Below, piece after piece: positions 1 through 11,916 of a DNA stretch of 64,000 bases (positions within the stretch are counted from its first letter, which is position 1; each line of letters begins with the position of its first letter). The notes under the pieces were generated by a model, which saw only the letters and a list, made by a program, of their open reading frames with translations, ran no database searches and was not told the origin of the DNA. Source of the stretch: Meloidogyne chitwoodi (taxonomy: Eukaryota > Nematoda > Chromadorea > Rhabditida > Meloidogynidae); the NCBI GenBank assembly GCA_015183035.1, contig JACZZP010000013.1, positions 558,001 through 622,000 on the forward strand. The letters are read 5' to 3'. Made by a program: the position numbers and the translations under genes.

Positions 1-168
1 ATCAAACGCAGTCTACGTAAAATTGAAAATCAAAGGAATACTCGTTTATTTTATTTTAATTTTTTCTTACAAAATTGGAGAAAATTAGCATTTGGTGGAA
101 CTTTTATTTGTGCTGCTTTATCTTTTTTTATTTATTTTTGGTTAAATAATCAGGAGAGAAAAAAATGA
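1..168 (+). CDS. 3' end of a small membrane protein (partial)
   Basis: The window opens inside an open frame of 55 codons ending at TGA 166-168. The peptide is basic at its start (KRSLRKIENQRNTR), then has one hydrophobic stretch of about 20 residues (around FGGTFICAALSFFIYFWL), and ends in a short charged tail (NNQERKK). This is the layout of a single-pass membrane protein with a short C-terminal tail. I do not recognise the family. The 5' part lies outside the window. Coding status rests on frame, composition and plausible topology only; an AT-rich open frame of this size could occur by chance, but the tryptophan and glycine content argues for coding. Confidence 0.5.
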   Translation: MKRSLRKIENQRNTRLFYFNFFLQNWRKLAFGGTFICAALSFFIYFWLNNQERKK

Positions 169-198
169 TTATAAACTCTTTTTTTTTAATTTATAAGA

Positions 199-432
199 GT
201 TTTAAAGAGGTCCATCCCTAAAGATCGAAACCCAAAAGATTGAGAATCGCATGAAGACAATTTGTGAACTTGCCAGTTCGGTCAAATCTCTTAAAACAAT
301 TTGGTCCATTTCAAACTTGGACCTTCAAGGAGTGTTTTATTAAATGACCGAACTGGCAAGTTCACAAAGCTTCATGCGATCTTACGATCTTTTGGGTTTC
401 GATCATTTGGGTTGACCTGTTTTAAAGAGGTC
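199..432. repeat. Foldback element with flanking 14-base direct repeat
   Basis: Two arms, about 223-287 and 341-404, are imperfect reverse complements. Both carry GACCGAACTGGCAAGTTCAC or its complement, and GATCGAAACCCAAAAGAT or its complement. They could fold into a long stem with a loop of about 50 bases. The unit is bordered by the same 14 bases (GTTTTAAAGAGGTC) at 199-212 and 419-432, which may be a target duplication or part of an older repeat. No coding capacity. Non-autonomous foldback or MITE; family unknown. Confidence 0.6.
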
Positions 433-1990
433 AGAAGATTTATTATTAGCAAATAATGTTTATATTTTATTTATTGTGATCTGAAATATATTTTTATTTT
501 TAAAAATATTCGTACACTCTTCTAAATTTATTTTTTTTTAATTTTAAATTTTTTAAAGAAAAATAATAAATTAAATTTTATTTTCTTCATTTTACAGATT
601 TATAATCTTAAATAATTTGTGAATTTCTTATATATAAAATTATTGTTTTCCATTCTAAAAAAAAAAAAAGTTGTGAACTTATAATCCTCCAATCTTTTTA
701 TTTTTTAAATAAACAAAGTTTGTTTATTTTTCCGTCTAATTTTTATTAAAATAAATATTTATTAGTGGATGAATATATTTTAATAAAAAAATAAGCAAAA
801 GTTTATTTTTATTTTTAAGGCTTCCACCCATTTTATCGAATATTAATAAATTTATTTATTAATTCTAAAAAATAAAGTTATATTTTTTTACCACAATAGC
901 AGAAATAAATTTTTGTGGGATTGCTTTTATTATTTTAAATTTAAATAAAAATATTTTTTAATTAATTAATTTTTAAAATATTATTTTTTAGGAAATAATA
1001 TTTTATTTATTTTTAATTTATCTCCTCATTTTTTACTTTTTTTCCTTTTATTTTCTTTAAATGTCCACAAATCCCCAATTTTGTCCTTAGGCGTTAGTTT
1101 CTTCTTTAAATGGCTTCACACAAATAAATGCAATTTTGGGGGAATGCTAAAGACTTTAAAAAATAAAAGAGGGGACAATTCCTTATTTTTATTTATTTTT
1201 TTTTCTTTCCTTGTTGAGTGAATGAATTTTTAAGCGAAGTAAAGGGTGATAAGTGCCTTTCTTTTCTTTTATTTTTTAGCGGTGAGTGACGGGTACCTCT
1301 AGGGCATTCTTAGCAAAAAAAAAATGAAAGGAAATTAGTAATAAAATGAATGAAAGAAAAAAAAATTTTTTTCTTTCAACAAATAAATTTAGAAAAAAGG
1401 GAAATATATTTTTCTATTAGTCAAGTTTTGTTTGATAAAATAAAAAAAAAAGTTTTTTTTGAATGAATTTTTGCCCACCCAAAATTTTAATTAAAGATTT
1501 GATCCAAAATAAAATTATATATTATTTATATTTATTGGACCGATATTTTTATTTTCAGTCTCTAACACTTTTATTTTCACAGGTCGTTTCATTGCCGCAC
1601 TCAAATAAAAAATTAATTTAAAAAAAATAATTTTTTTTAATTTTTAAACTAAGAAAAGTCAAATTTAGGATAATAAAAAATTTATTTATTCTATAAAATA
1701 GTCGAAAAAATAATTGAATATTTATTTTTTCTATTTTTTTATTATTTTAATTTTTTAAAGCTTCCGGATGTCTCTTCTCTTTACATTTTTTTTCTTTTAA
1801 AATTATTTTTTTCCTTTTTTCAATATTGTTGGTTTTAAATTTAAAAATAAACAAATATTTTGTTACACTAAAACATTTTGAAATTTAAAAAAATTAAAAT
1901 ATTTTTTTAATTTCTTATTTTTAAGGTTATTAGAGAGAAAATATTATTAAATCAATTTATATGTATATATATTTTAATAAAACTTTGTTA

Positions 1991-2077
1991 GTTGCAAGTT
2001 TGGTGTAGTGGTTAACTCGCTAGGTTTTAATATTAAATTATTAAAAATTCAGCCTGGTTCGATTCCAAGTAGTGGAT
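1991..2077 (+). repeat. tRNA-like sequence (A box and B box present)
   Basis: The sequence carries GGTGTAGTGGTTAACTCG (D-arm/A-box like) and GGTTCGATTCC (T-arm/B-box) about 45 bases later. The region between them is A/T-rich and does not form a proper anticodon arm, and the ends do not pair as an acceptor stem. This is a decayed tRNA or tRNA-derived element, not a functional tRNA gene. It is one of about ten such sequences in the window. Confidence 0.45.
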
Positions 2078-3040
2078 AATTGGATATAAATTTAATTAAT
2101 TCGCTTCTACTCTTTTTTTTTTTAATTTTAATAAAATTAAAAAAAAATTTTTAATTTTTTAAATAATTTTCTCTTCAAAAAACAACATTATTTTATCTAT
2201 TTCCAATCTTTCAAATTTTATTTCTCATGATTTTATCTTTTTTTCTTTTCTTTTTTGAATGCCAAAAGCAGTAGTAATATGTTAATAGTGGTTGTGTCAC
2301 AATAGGCATTCTTCTCTAAAAAACTAAAAAAGAATGACAAAAGAAAAACGAGTGGGAAGAAAATAGGAAAAAAGAAAATAATATAAAAAGGGACGTTTGG
2401 GCGTTTTTTAATAAACCAATAAATAAATAAAACTATTAAATTTTATTTTTTAGATTTATTTAAATATTCTCAATTTTTATTTACTAAATTTTATTTAATT
2501 TTAGTTATTTTCAAAAAATTAAAAAAAATTTTTTTTACTATTTTTGTTTTAAATTTGTCAATTTTTTACTCTAAAAATTTGCAAAATTTTTAAATAATTT
2601 AATTATTATTATTACAAAATTTTTCAGCAATTTTAAAGCATACTTTAGGTTTTGGCACCAAAACGTCTTTTATAGTCCTGCGCCGAAACGTCCCAACTAG
2701 TAAAATGGGGAAGGGTTGTTCGAAACAGGATATGCTTATCTTCTTTTTCAAAAAAAAAGAGAAAATGCTTTGAGAAAAAATATAATATACTCATTCATTT
2801 TTGGGTGTGCGTGTGTTTGCCAAAAAAATATCAAAAAAAAAAAAAATTTTCCTGTCAGGGCTGTCTCCACCTATTTTATAAAATGCTTATTTTGTCAAAT
2901 GCCCTATTTAAAAAATGTAACATAGCATCAACAGAAGAAGAAAATAAATAACAAGCATTGCTTTTTATTATTATTTTTTCTCTCCTTATTTTTCAGTTTT
3001 ATTGAGAGAAGAAATTAATAAATAAATTTTTTGGGAATTA

Positions 3041-3765
3041 CAGGGTGACCAGAAAGTTCGGAGTCACGTTTTAATTCACCATAACTTTTTTTTATATTTT
3101 TTATTTTTAAATAATTTTAAACTGATTTTATAGCCTATTCAATTCTCTATTATAATACAAAATTTGTGATTATTTGGACGGTTATCACAAAAGTTATAGC
3201 CTTTTCCGTAAGGTATACCAAATTTTCCTCCCCAAAAATTCACTTCCTGTATCTCAACACTGAGAAGTCAGATTTGTGAGATCTCAAAAGAAATCAATAG
3301 AGCATACCTGCGACCCAGACTAATTTTTAATATGAAAACTGTACCTCTGGCATGGAAGGCTGTGAGTAGATGTAATTCGATTTTGGGGGGGAAATGAAAT
3401 TTTTTATTTTGTGAGTGTTGCGCGAAAATTTATATCTCTCCAAATACTAAGCTAAAAAATTTTTTATTCTATTATTTGTGAAGAACAGAGATCCCTCTAG
3501 ATTCGAAAAAAAATTTTAAGTCAATCCCTCAATCCTTTCTCATTTTATATTTTTTAAACACAAAAAGAGGTGCGAGTTTTGGTCAAAATTTTCATCCGTG
3601 CGTTCGACACTGTATCGAAGCAGGTAGTAGAAATCTCTTAAACTCTTGATATTTTTTAACCCTATTTAGTTCTCTATCTTTTCATCTTTGTTTTATCTCG
3701 ATAGCAAAATTTTGACTAAAGTTATGATAAAAAAATAAGTCACTCCGAACTTTCTGGTCACCCTG
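3041..3765. mobile_element. Mariner-like non-autonomous element (725 bp)
   Basis: The ends are inverted repeats: CAGGGTGACCAGAAAGTTCG at the left, with its reverse complement ending at 3765. They match perfectly for 24 bases and partly beyond that. The element is flanked by TA on both sides (3039-3040 and 3766-3767), the target duplication of Tc1/mariner elements. The CAGGGTG...AAAGTT type of terminus is also typical of mariner families. No transposase frame is visible inside, so it would depend on a transposase supplied elsewhere. Confidence 0.8.
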
Positions 3766-6440
3766 TAATTTAAAATTAAATCCTTTTTTTCTCTAAGTTA
3801 ACACGATAAATTAAATATAATGCCCACACACTAATACTCTGGTGCCGAAACATCCCTCCATTTTCATAAAAATTTTTTATGAAAAAAATTAAAAAATTTG
3901 TTTGAACAAATTGTAAAGCAAATTAAATGAAAATTAAAATTTTTTTGAAATTCCAGCACCCAAATGTCTCTTAAAAAAGAAGAAGAAATTTTGTTTTATT
4001 TACTTTTTTTATTTTTTTTTTAATTTAAAATTTATTAAAAGCTCAAAAGTCAAATATATTTATTGCTTTTAATACTCTTTTTTTTTTAAATTTTCCCATT
4101 ATTTTTATAAATATAATTACCACATATTTTATAAAAAAAGTAGTTTGTGTTTTAAAATTAAAAATTATTTTAAAATTAAATATAAAATCTTCTTTACTCC
4201 CCCCTTTTAAGAGAAGGGTGTTTTGATGTTTATTGAGATATTTTGAAATTAAAAAAATATAAATTTTTAAAATTAAAAATTTAGAACAATTCTTCAGTTT
4301 ATATAACAAATGATGATATTAAGGAAACCACTTAATATTATAAAATACAAAAAATCCTAGTAAAATATTTGAAAAAAATCTCAGAGAAAGAGAAAAATAT
4401 AATATAAAAACAAAAAAGAAAAGAAAAGCCTTTTTTCTCTTCTTTCATCTTTTAATTTTTTTCTCTAATCGCAACAAAGAAAAAACATTATTTTTTTCCT
4501 TTTTTTTCTTTATATCTAAAATTGATTTCTCTCCTCTTCTTAGCGTGACCATTTTCTTCCTTTTTGTTTTTAAGTTAAAAAACCTAAAAATTAAAATCTT
4601 TTAAATTTTTATTTGAAGGAAATTTTAAAGGAATTTTCTTTTTAAAGTTGACATTTTGACTTTTTTCTTAATTGAAATTAGAATACTTTCTTTCATTTTT
4701 TTAATAAAACATTAAAAGAAGTCCTATTGAAATTCAGAGAGATTATGTAAAAATGAGAGAATTTAAAAATTAAAAAAAAATGTCCACATAAATATAATAA
4801 AGCCTATGAAGCGGAAGATAAGGGGAAGAATATATAGAAAAATATATATTTTAGAGAAAGAGAGATAAAGAGGAAAAGATTCTATATATACATAGACACA
4901 TATATATAAGCATTTTTATATTTACCAGCTTAGTTAGAGAAAGAGAAAATATAAAAGAAAAAGCTACTTACTAAAAGAGAGAGGAAAAAGCTACTAACTA
5001 CTTACTACTTTTTGTTATTTTTTAAGCACATATGCAAATATCTCTATTATATACATATACATATATATATATATATTTATTTTTTCGTTTATTGATAAAT
5101 GGCATTGACGAAAAAATTTTTTTTTTTAAAGATTATTAAGGAAATTAATGACCTTTTTTTATTTTATTTTTTTTCATGTTTATTTTAAACTTTTTTATTA
5201 TTTTTTAATATTTTATTGAACACAGATTTACGTATTTGTTATATTTACTAATTTTTTGATTTTATATAGCTATATTAGATATTTTGAGAAAATTTTAAGG
5301 AAAGTTTATTTTCCCACCTTTTTTATTAAATTACTCCGTTTTTTTAATTTTTTTTAACAATTTATCAATAAAAAAAATTAAAAAGAAAAGAACACCTCAA
5401 TTAATTTAATCATACACATACAAATCTTTCTTTTTATTATATTAACAAAGACTTTTTATTTTATTTTTTATTACAAGGTGTGTGATCTTTCTTTTTATTC
5501 CTTCTTTAAGTAAAATCATCTTTAGAACACTTTAAAGGTTATTAGAGTCTCTAATTTTAATTAATTGTAACTTTAATGTCAGACTTCCAATACTCTAATG
5601 ACCATACTGATACTCTTATACGTCTCTAATTATTCCTAATTTAATCACCGATATACTCTAATGACTTATTCAAAGCTAAGTTAAAGAGGATATTCTGTAA
5701 ATACTCTATTTTACCACTTTCATACTCTTAATTACCTATATATTTTTAACTTTTGTATTTTATCAATACTCTAATGACTTAACATACTCTAAAATATCAG
5801 AAATACTCTAATTTCTCTCAAAATTATTTTAATTTAAATTAATACTCTAATGTCCACATCTCTAATCACTTGATTACTTTACAAAAAAAGTTTATTTTTG
5901 TTCTCTTATTAAAACTTTTTTCTTTAAATTTCTCTCTAATAGTCTCTAACTCATTTTGTCTCATCTCATTAGCATTTAGACAATAATTAACAAAAAGCAA
6001 TCAATTGAAAGAGTGAATAAGTCTGTCAAGTAGTTAGTGTATTTATTTAGTTTTATTTTATTTTTATTTTATTTTTATTTTATTATTGCTTTTTATTATC
6101 TACACACAAATAATAAAATTTAATAAAAGAACTTTTTAAATTATTTTTTATTTTTTATTTAATCAGATTAAAATAATTATATAAATATAATTAAAATATT
6201 TAATATTTTAGGTAAACATATTTATTTTAATTTTTAAATAAAATTACAAAAAATTATTAATCATAAAAAATTTAGAAAAAAGAATTATATTTGAAACACC
6301 CTAAAATAAATAAATAAAAATATATTAATATTTGTTACAAAAATATACATATTTATATGTTTATTCTTTAACCTTTTAAAAATATTTTTAATTTAATATA
6401 TTTTAAGAGGTCGTTTTGATGCGGTACGGTTAGGATTTTT

Positions 6441-6580
6441 GTATTTTTCATGTTTATTTTTGTATTTTTACGTTTATTTTAAGTTTATTTTAGTTTATTT
6501 TTGTATTTTTCAAGTTTATTTTAAGTTTATTTTAGTTTATTTTTGTATTTTAAAGTTTATTTGTATTTTTATTTGTTATT
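6441..6580. repeat. GTTTATTTTTGTATTTT-type short repeats
   Basis: The unit GTTTATTTTTGTATTTT(C/T)AA recurs several times with variation (AAGTTTATTTTAGTTTATTTTTGTATTTT). A longer array of the same unit lies at 7420-7662. Confidence 0.6.
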
Positions 6581-7419
6581 CCTTCAAACAACAAATAATT
6601 TTATTTAGTTTTTAATTAAAAATAAAAAGTAGATACATATTAATTAAAACTTTATTAATATTTTCATATAAATTTATGTATTTATTTATTCATTTTTTCA
6701 TTTATTATTTATTTATACTCCCACTACTTTTGGGTAATCCAATTTCCTCATTAAAAAAAATATTTTTATTTTTTTGTTATTTTCCTCGTTATAAATTTTT
6801 TTTATTGTTGCAAATAAATACACTTGTTTATTATTTTTTGTTATTTATATTGCAAATATTTTATTAAAAAAATTTTTTTTTGATATTGTAAAATTTGTTT
6901 AAATTATAATTTTCAATATATTTTTTATTTCACAAATTTTTTTCATTTTTGAATAAATTTTATTTTTTTTTCTTATATATTTAATCTACTTTACTTCTAC
7001 TTTTCTTCAAATTTAACTATAAAAGCAATAAAAAAATTTTATTTTTATTTTTTGCCTTTTTCTCCTCTTATTTTGCCCCTTTCATTTTCAATAAATTTGT
7101 TAAAGCTTTACATTTTTTTAAATTTATTTGAAAGCTATAAATAAAAGAATTATATACCCTAATTTTTTTCTAAAAATTCTATTTAATATTATCAACTCAA
7201 ATTTCATAGGAATAAAAAATAAAAATAAAGTTATAGTTTAATAAAATGATTGACCCTTGTGACTCTCAAATTTCAATAAAAAAAATAAATTTTATATTTA
7301 AAATATTTTTTAAAATTAATTTTTTCTTTTAAAGTTTTTATAATTGACAAAATAGTTTTAATTTGTAGTTCAAGTTTATTTAAATATACCTACTATACTT
7401 GTATTATTTTTAAGTTTAT

Positions 7420-7662
7420 TTGTATTTTGTTTATTTTTGTATTTTCAAGTTTATTTGTATTTTAAGTTTATTTTTGTATTTTCAAGTTTATTTTTGTATT
7501 TTCAAGTTTATTTTTGTATTTTAAGTTTATTTGTATTTTCAAGTTTATTTTTGTATTTTAAGTTTATTTGTATTTTCAAGTTTATTTTTGTATTTTCAAG
7601 TTTATTTGTATTTTCAAGTTTATTTTTGTATTTTCAAGTTTATTTGTATTTTGTTTATTCTT
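7420..7662. repeat. Tandem array of GTTTATTTTTGTATTTTCAA unit
   Basis: More than ten copies of a 17-20 base unit alternate between the forms AAGTTTATTTTTGTATTTTC and AAGTTTATTTGTATTTTC. A 78-codon open frame through it (residues like YFQVYLYFKF) is simply the repeat read in frame and is not called as a gene. It shares its unit with 6441-6580. Confidence 0.8.
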
Positions 7663-8889
7663 ATGATTTGTAAATCAATGATGTTGATTTGGTGATAAAA
7701 TAACATTTTTTGAATTAATTTCATTCATACCTGTAAGTATGTATTTCGTTCATTTTTTAAATAATTTATTCATCTCTTTCCTAAATATTTTTCTTTTCTC
7801 TTTATATAATATTTTTACAAAATATTATATAATTCAGAATTGAATGGGAAATAAATATATTTTTGTTAAAAAGCGTAGGTGGATGAGAAATATATTTATT
7901 TATTTTATTACAAATTTGTGTTAAAATATTAAAATAATTTTTAATAATAATTTTAAAATACTTTTAACTAATTTTTGTAAAAAGTTCTGAATTTTCATTT
8001 TCAATTTTATAGTCAAAATATCAAAATTTATCAAAAAATTCGACTTTTTCGACTTTACTTTTCCAAATACCTAACTAAAAATATTGAAAATTTTAGTTAA
8101 TTTAGTTAACATTGTTAACAATATATTTTAAAATTTTGGCTTTTTAACTTTTTATTTACCCATTTTATAAGCCTTTGCGCTGTGCGCTTGCGCGCCGAAA
8201 TGTACCAAATTTTTTAAAGTTTTTTTCTTTCTCTTTTATTCATAAATAATTTTATTTTATTTTTTTTTGGAAAAAAGACACGTCGACGCTACTAAAAAAA
8301 GTCCCCACACACATTTATTTTACTACAAAACTAACACAAATATATATAATTCATTAAATATTTTTTCTTCTTCATTTTTTAAAATTTATTATTTTTTTGA
8401 AATAATCATTTTTTGATTAAAAAAAAAACAACAATTTATTTTATTATTTAAATAAATAAATTAATTAATTACTACAATAATTAACCTATTTTAATTTATT
8501 AAATAAATAAAACAACAAAAATAAAATATAAAATTTTATTTTATTAAAATAAAAAGAAATATTTTTTAGGTAAAATAATTAATTTAAAAAATTGTAAAAA
8601 TTTTTTAAATTTTTTTTTTGAGAAGAAAAGAAGGGGTGGAGGTGTTTTTGTAGTGAAGAAATGTCACAAAAATTATTATTATTTTTTTAATTCTGAAATT
8701 TTTTTATTTAAATATTTTAAAATATTTTTTAAACATATTTTTATTAAAAAATAATTTTTAGTTCAACTTTAATAATTTAAAAACAACAAATAATTTGTGT
8801 TTTGTTTTTGTGCCTATTTTCTCATTAAAATTATTTTTTTTTTTAATTTCTTCAATTTTTAAAATTAAAAATTAATTAAATAAATAAAG

Positions 8890-10290
8890 ATGGGTTTAAA
8901 AGGTTCTAAACCAAAATTAAGCAAAGAAGATTTGGAATTTTTAAAGAAAAATACAAATTTTACTGAAGAACAAATTAAAGAATGGTATAAAGGATTTGTG
9001 GTAAGAAAAAAAATTTAAAATATTTATTTAAATAATTTTATTTTTAATTTAAGAATTTTTAAAAAATTAATTTAAATTTTTTTAATTAATTTTTATTTTT
9101 ATTAATTTCAGCAAGACTGTCCAAAAGGCCATTTAACTAAAGAACAATTTATTAAAGTTTACAAGGTTTTTTTTTTAATTAATTATTATAATTTAAAAAT
9201 TATGAAATTTAATTAAAAAAGTAAAAAAAAATTTTTTTTTAGGATTTTTTCCCTTCTGGTTCAGCAGAAGGCTTTTGTGAACACGTTTTTCGTACTTTTG
9301 ATACAGACAATTCTGGTTTTATTGATTTTAAAGAATTTTTACTTGCTATAAATGTTACTTCTTCTGGTACTCCTGAACAGAAATTGGAATGGGCGTTTAG
9401 GGTATTTTTTGTTAAAATTTAATGTCTGCATTGTACCGTCTCTCTTATGCATATACGCAGTACTCTCTCATTTTTGTCTGACTAAATCTTATTTTCCGGA
9501 AAGTTTATTACATTTTCCGGAAAGTTTATTATATTTTCCGGAAAGTTTATTACATTTTCCGGAAAGTTTATTATATTTTCCGGAAAGTTTATTATATTTT
9601 CCGGAAAGTTTATTATATTTTCCGGAAAGTTTATTTTATTTTCCGGAAAGTTTATTATATTTTCCGGAAAGTTTATTATATTTTCCGGAAAGTTTATTTT
9701 ATTTTCCGGAAAGTTTATTTTATTTTTTCCGAAAAGTTTATTTTATTTTTCCGAAAAGTTTATTTAAAAATTGATATATTCAGAGAATATATCAAATCTT
9801 GGTGATGAAACGTCCATATTTAATTTTATTTAATTTTAGATGTATGACATTGACGGAAATGGAACTATAGATGAAAAAGAAATGATTAAAATAATTGAGG
9901 TTTAAATTTAAATAAAATTATTTATTTATTTATTTAAAAAATATTAAAAGGCAATATATGAAATGCTTGGTCCAGAAGTAACAAAATCAGCAGATGACTC
10001 ACCACGAAAAAGGGCAAAAATGATTTTTGAGAAAATGGATATTAATAATGATAAGGAATTAACATTAAAAGAATTTGTAGATGGCTGCCTTGCTGACAAA
10101 GAACTTTTCCAGGTTTTTTAAATTAAGGACCTTTCAGTGCACCGTCTAGAGTGTCACGGGAATTTTTTTATTTTAACACTACAAAAAATTTTTTTTAAAT
10201 TTCCCTATTTTTTGTGACTAATTGGGGTTTAAAAAAAAGAATTTTATTTTTCTTTTCCAACAGATATTGACGAATGAAGTGAAAAAATAA
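8890..10290 (+). CDS. ncs-2: Neuronal calcium sensor (recoverin/NCS family, NCS-2-like)
   Basis: Six exons join in phase (8890-9000, 9112-9165, 9243-9401, 9840-9899, 9951-10112, 10264-10290) to a 190-residue protein, the usual length of the family. It starts MGLKGSKPK, an N-myristoylation signal (Gly2, Ser6), so a calcium-myristoyl switch at membranes is expected. EF1 is the family's non-binding version (DCPKG). EF2 (75-86, [12 protein letters not shown]), EF3 (111-122, [12 protein letters not shown]) and EF4 (158-169, [12 protein letters not shown]) have the acidic positions needed to bind calcium. The family couples neuronal calcium to receptors, kinases or cyclases. The paralog label is less sure than the family: it is clearly not NCS-1. 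Intron 3 holds a 21-base tandem repeat. Confidence 0.93.
9489..9765. repeat. 21-base tandem repeat inside an NCS intron
   Basis: The unit TATTTTCCGGAAAGTTTATTA occurs in 11 near-perfect copies followed by two degenerate ones (CCGAAAAG). It fills intron 3 (9402-9839) of the calcium-sensor gene. The core TTCCGGAA is a palindrome. Because 21 is a multiple of 3, the array makes an open frame encoding a seven-residue repeat (YFPESLL), but in a different frame from the host exons. Confidence 0.9.
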
Positions 10291-11139
10291 TAAAATAAAA
10301 ACAAATATCATCGTCACTTAAAAAAGAAGAAGAAATAAAAAAAAATAATAAAATCATTCCAAAACTAAAGAGACGAGTGTTTGTTTGTGTAAGTTTAATA
10401 TAAATAAAAGATATGGGAAAAAAAATAAAAAAAACTAAATTATTTAATTGGCCCTAAAATGCCTTTCCCCCCTCTAATTTTATTTTTAAATTAAATAATA
10501 AATAAATAAAAAGAAGAAAAAATTAATTTTTTTTCTCCCACTTTTATATATCATTTTCACTTATTTTTAGAAATTTTTTTTTTTTTAATTTTTAGTCTTT
10601 TTTTACCCCAAAAATGTTTTTAAATTTTCTTTTCAGTTTAATTAGTCTTCTTTTAAATTATATTAATAAAAAACTTGAAAAATCAAAATTTTATCTCATG
10701 GCGATGAAAAGGCCGAAAATAAAATTTTAATTAAATTTCTAAATTAATTTTTTCTAATAAAAAAAATGAAAAAAAAAATATTTAAAAAATTATTTTTATT
10801 TTTTTTGTTTTAAGAAAGTGTTAAAAAAAAATAATTTTCCCTCTTTTTTAAGAAATATGGCTTTATAAATAATTAATTATTTTATTTAACCTGTCAGGTT
10901 TCGAAGCAATCGAATTTATTTTTTTTTTATTATTTTTTTAAAATATTTATATAAATATATTTTTTATTTAAAAATATTGTATCTCTTCCCTCATCTATTT
11001 TTTGTTAGTTTTTTAAATAATTGTCTTTTTTTGTTTATAATTTTTTAAAATTTAAATTTAATAATATTCTCCCTTTTTTAGTAATAATAATAAATATTTT
11101 ATTTATGTTTAAAAAATAAATAAAAAATAAAGGCTGGGA

Positions 11140-11770
11140 AGTAAGGGACGTTTCAGATTCGGACAATTCAGAGTAGCCAGTTGTTTTTAGCCTTAACTTT
11201 TTTTATTTCTTGACCGATCAGAACAGTTCTTTTATTTATCGAAAGCGTCTGATAAGCGGATAAATTTAACCAATTGGACAGATCCAAGCATATCACTCAA
11301 CAAAAAATTATAGAACTGATAAAAGTGGAAAATCGTGATTTTCGGGCATAACTTATTTTTAAATAAAATTATCTGATAGGTCTAAATAGTGAAAATACTC
11401 CACTTTTCGAGCTCTTTCGAAAGACATAAAAATTATTTTAAAAGATTTAAAATGAAAAAAGTTATACGAGATACTCTGAATCGGCCGACTCTGAATTAGT
11501 GACCGGAACTTTTTTGTATAACAGGATTATATTTTCTCTTCAGACGCCTGTGATAAAGGCCACTCTCTCACGTAAAAAAGACGCAGAAAAACTGACCAGT
11601 AGAAAGTTGCGGTCAGAGAAAAATATTGTGATCTACTCTTTTCCGGAATTGTACATATTTTCTGCGTCTCTATCACACAAGAGAGAAGCCTTTTCACAGG
11701 CGCTCTGAAGAGAAAATATAATCCTGTTAGACAAAAAAGTTCCGGTCACTACTCTGAATCGTCCTTGACC
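11140..11770. mobile_element. Older inverted-repeat element, interrupted
   Basis: The left end has GGACAATTCAGAGTAGCC (from about 11161). The right end, once the nested MITE is set aside, reads ACTCTGAATCGTCC at 11751-11764, the imperfect complement. Sub-repeats of ATTCAGAGT/ACTCTGAAT recur on the right side. No coding capacity. It contains CTTTTCGAGCTCTTTCGAA at 11403, which also occurs at 57546, suggesting a dispersed family. Boundaries are approximate. Confidence 0.4.
11499..11749. mobile_element. 251-bp MITE with TA target duplication
   Basis: Terminal inverted repeats of more than 40 bases start GTGACCGGAACTTTTTTGT at the left and end with the complement at 11749. Both arms continue through ...AACAGGATTATATTTTCTC. 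TA flanks it at 11497-11498 and 11750-11751. It is nested in the right arm of the 11140-11770 element. A 69-codon frame inside is not a gene. It is probably a Tc1/mariner-type MITE unrelated in end sequence to 3041-3765. Confidence 0.8.
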
Positions 11771-11916
11771 GAAAAAATTCTAATTTATCAAAAAATGATA
11801 ATAAATAATGTTTTGTAAAATTAAGTTTTAAAACAAAAAATTTTTAATTTAAGAAATAAAATAATTAAAAAAAAAATTCAAATATTATAGCATCAAAAAA
11901 CTAAAAAAAATTGAAA

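Larger units (their letters stand above)
169..8889. other. 8.7 kb gene-poor AT-rich tract
   Basis: I find no convincing coding exon here. Open frames in this interval are low-complexity Phe/Leu/Tyr/Lys strings with no domain and no splice partner. What it does hold: a foldback at 199-432, a tRNA-like sequence near 1991-2077, a mariner-like MITE at 3041-3765, TA-rich microsatellite near 5050-5080, a dispersed ATACTCTAATG(A/T)C motif at about 5590-5850, and GTTTATTTTTGTATTTTCAA-type repeats at 6441-6580 and 7420-7662. Copies or decayed copies of the motif GGCACCAAAACGTCC lie near 2652, 2684, 3841 and 8190. Confidence 0.6.
10291..11916. other. Convergent intergenic stretch with nested elements
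   Basis: This lies between the 3' ends of the calcium sensor (+) and RAE1 (-). It is AT-rich with no coding exon. It contains an older inverted-repeat element at about 11140-11770, with the 251-bp MITE at 11499-11749 nested in it. Confidence 0.6.

Noticed and set aside
2716..2925. 69-codon open frame with several Cys
   Set aside because: No domain, low-complexity Lys runs, no splice partner; composition fits non-coding DNA.
7437..7673. 78-codon Phe/Tyr-rich open frame
   Set aside because: Product of the GTTTATTTTTGTATTTTC tandem array only.
9352..9774. 140-codon open frame with YFPESLL heptads
   Set aside because: It is the 21-base tandem repeat read in frame; it starts inside exon 3 of the calcium sensor in a different frame and has no splice partner.
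11499..11708. 69-codon open frame
   Set aside because: Lies wholly inside the 251-bp MITE and runs into its inverted repeat.
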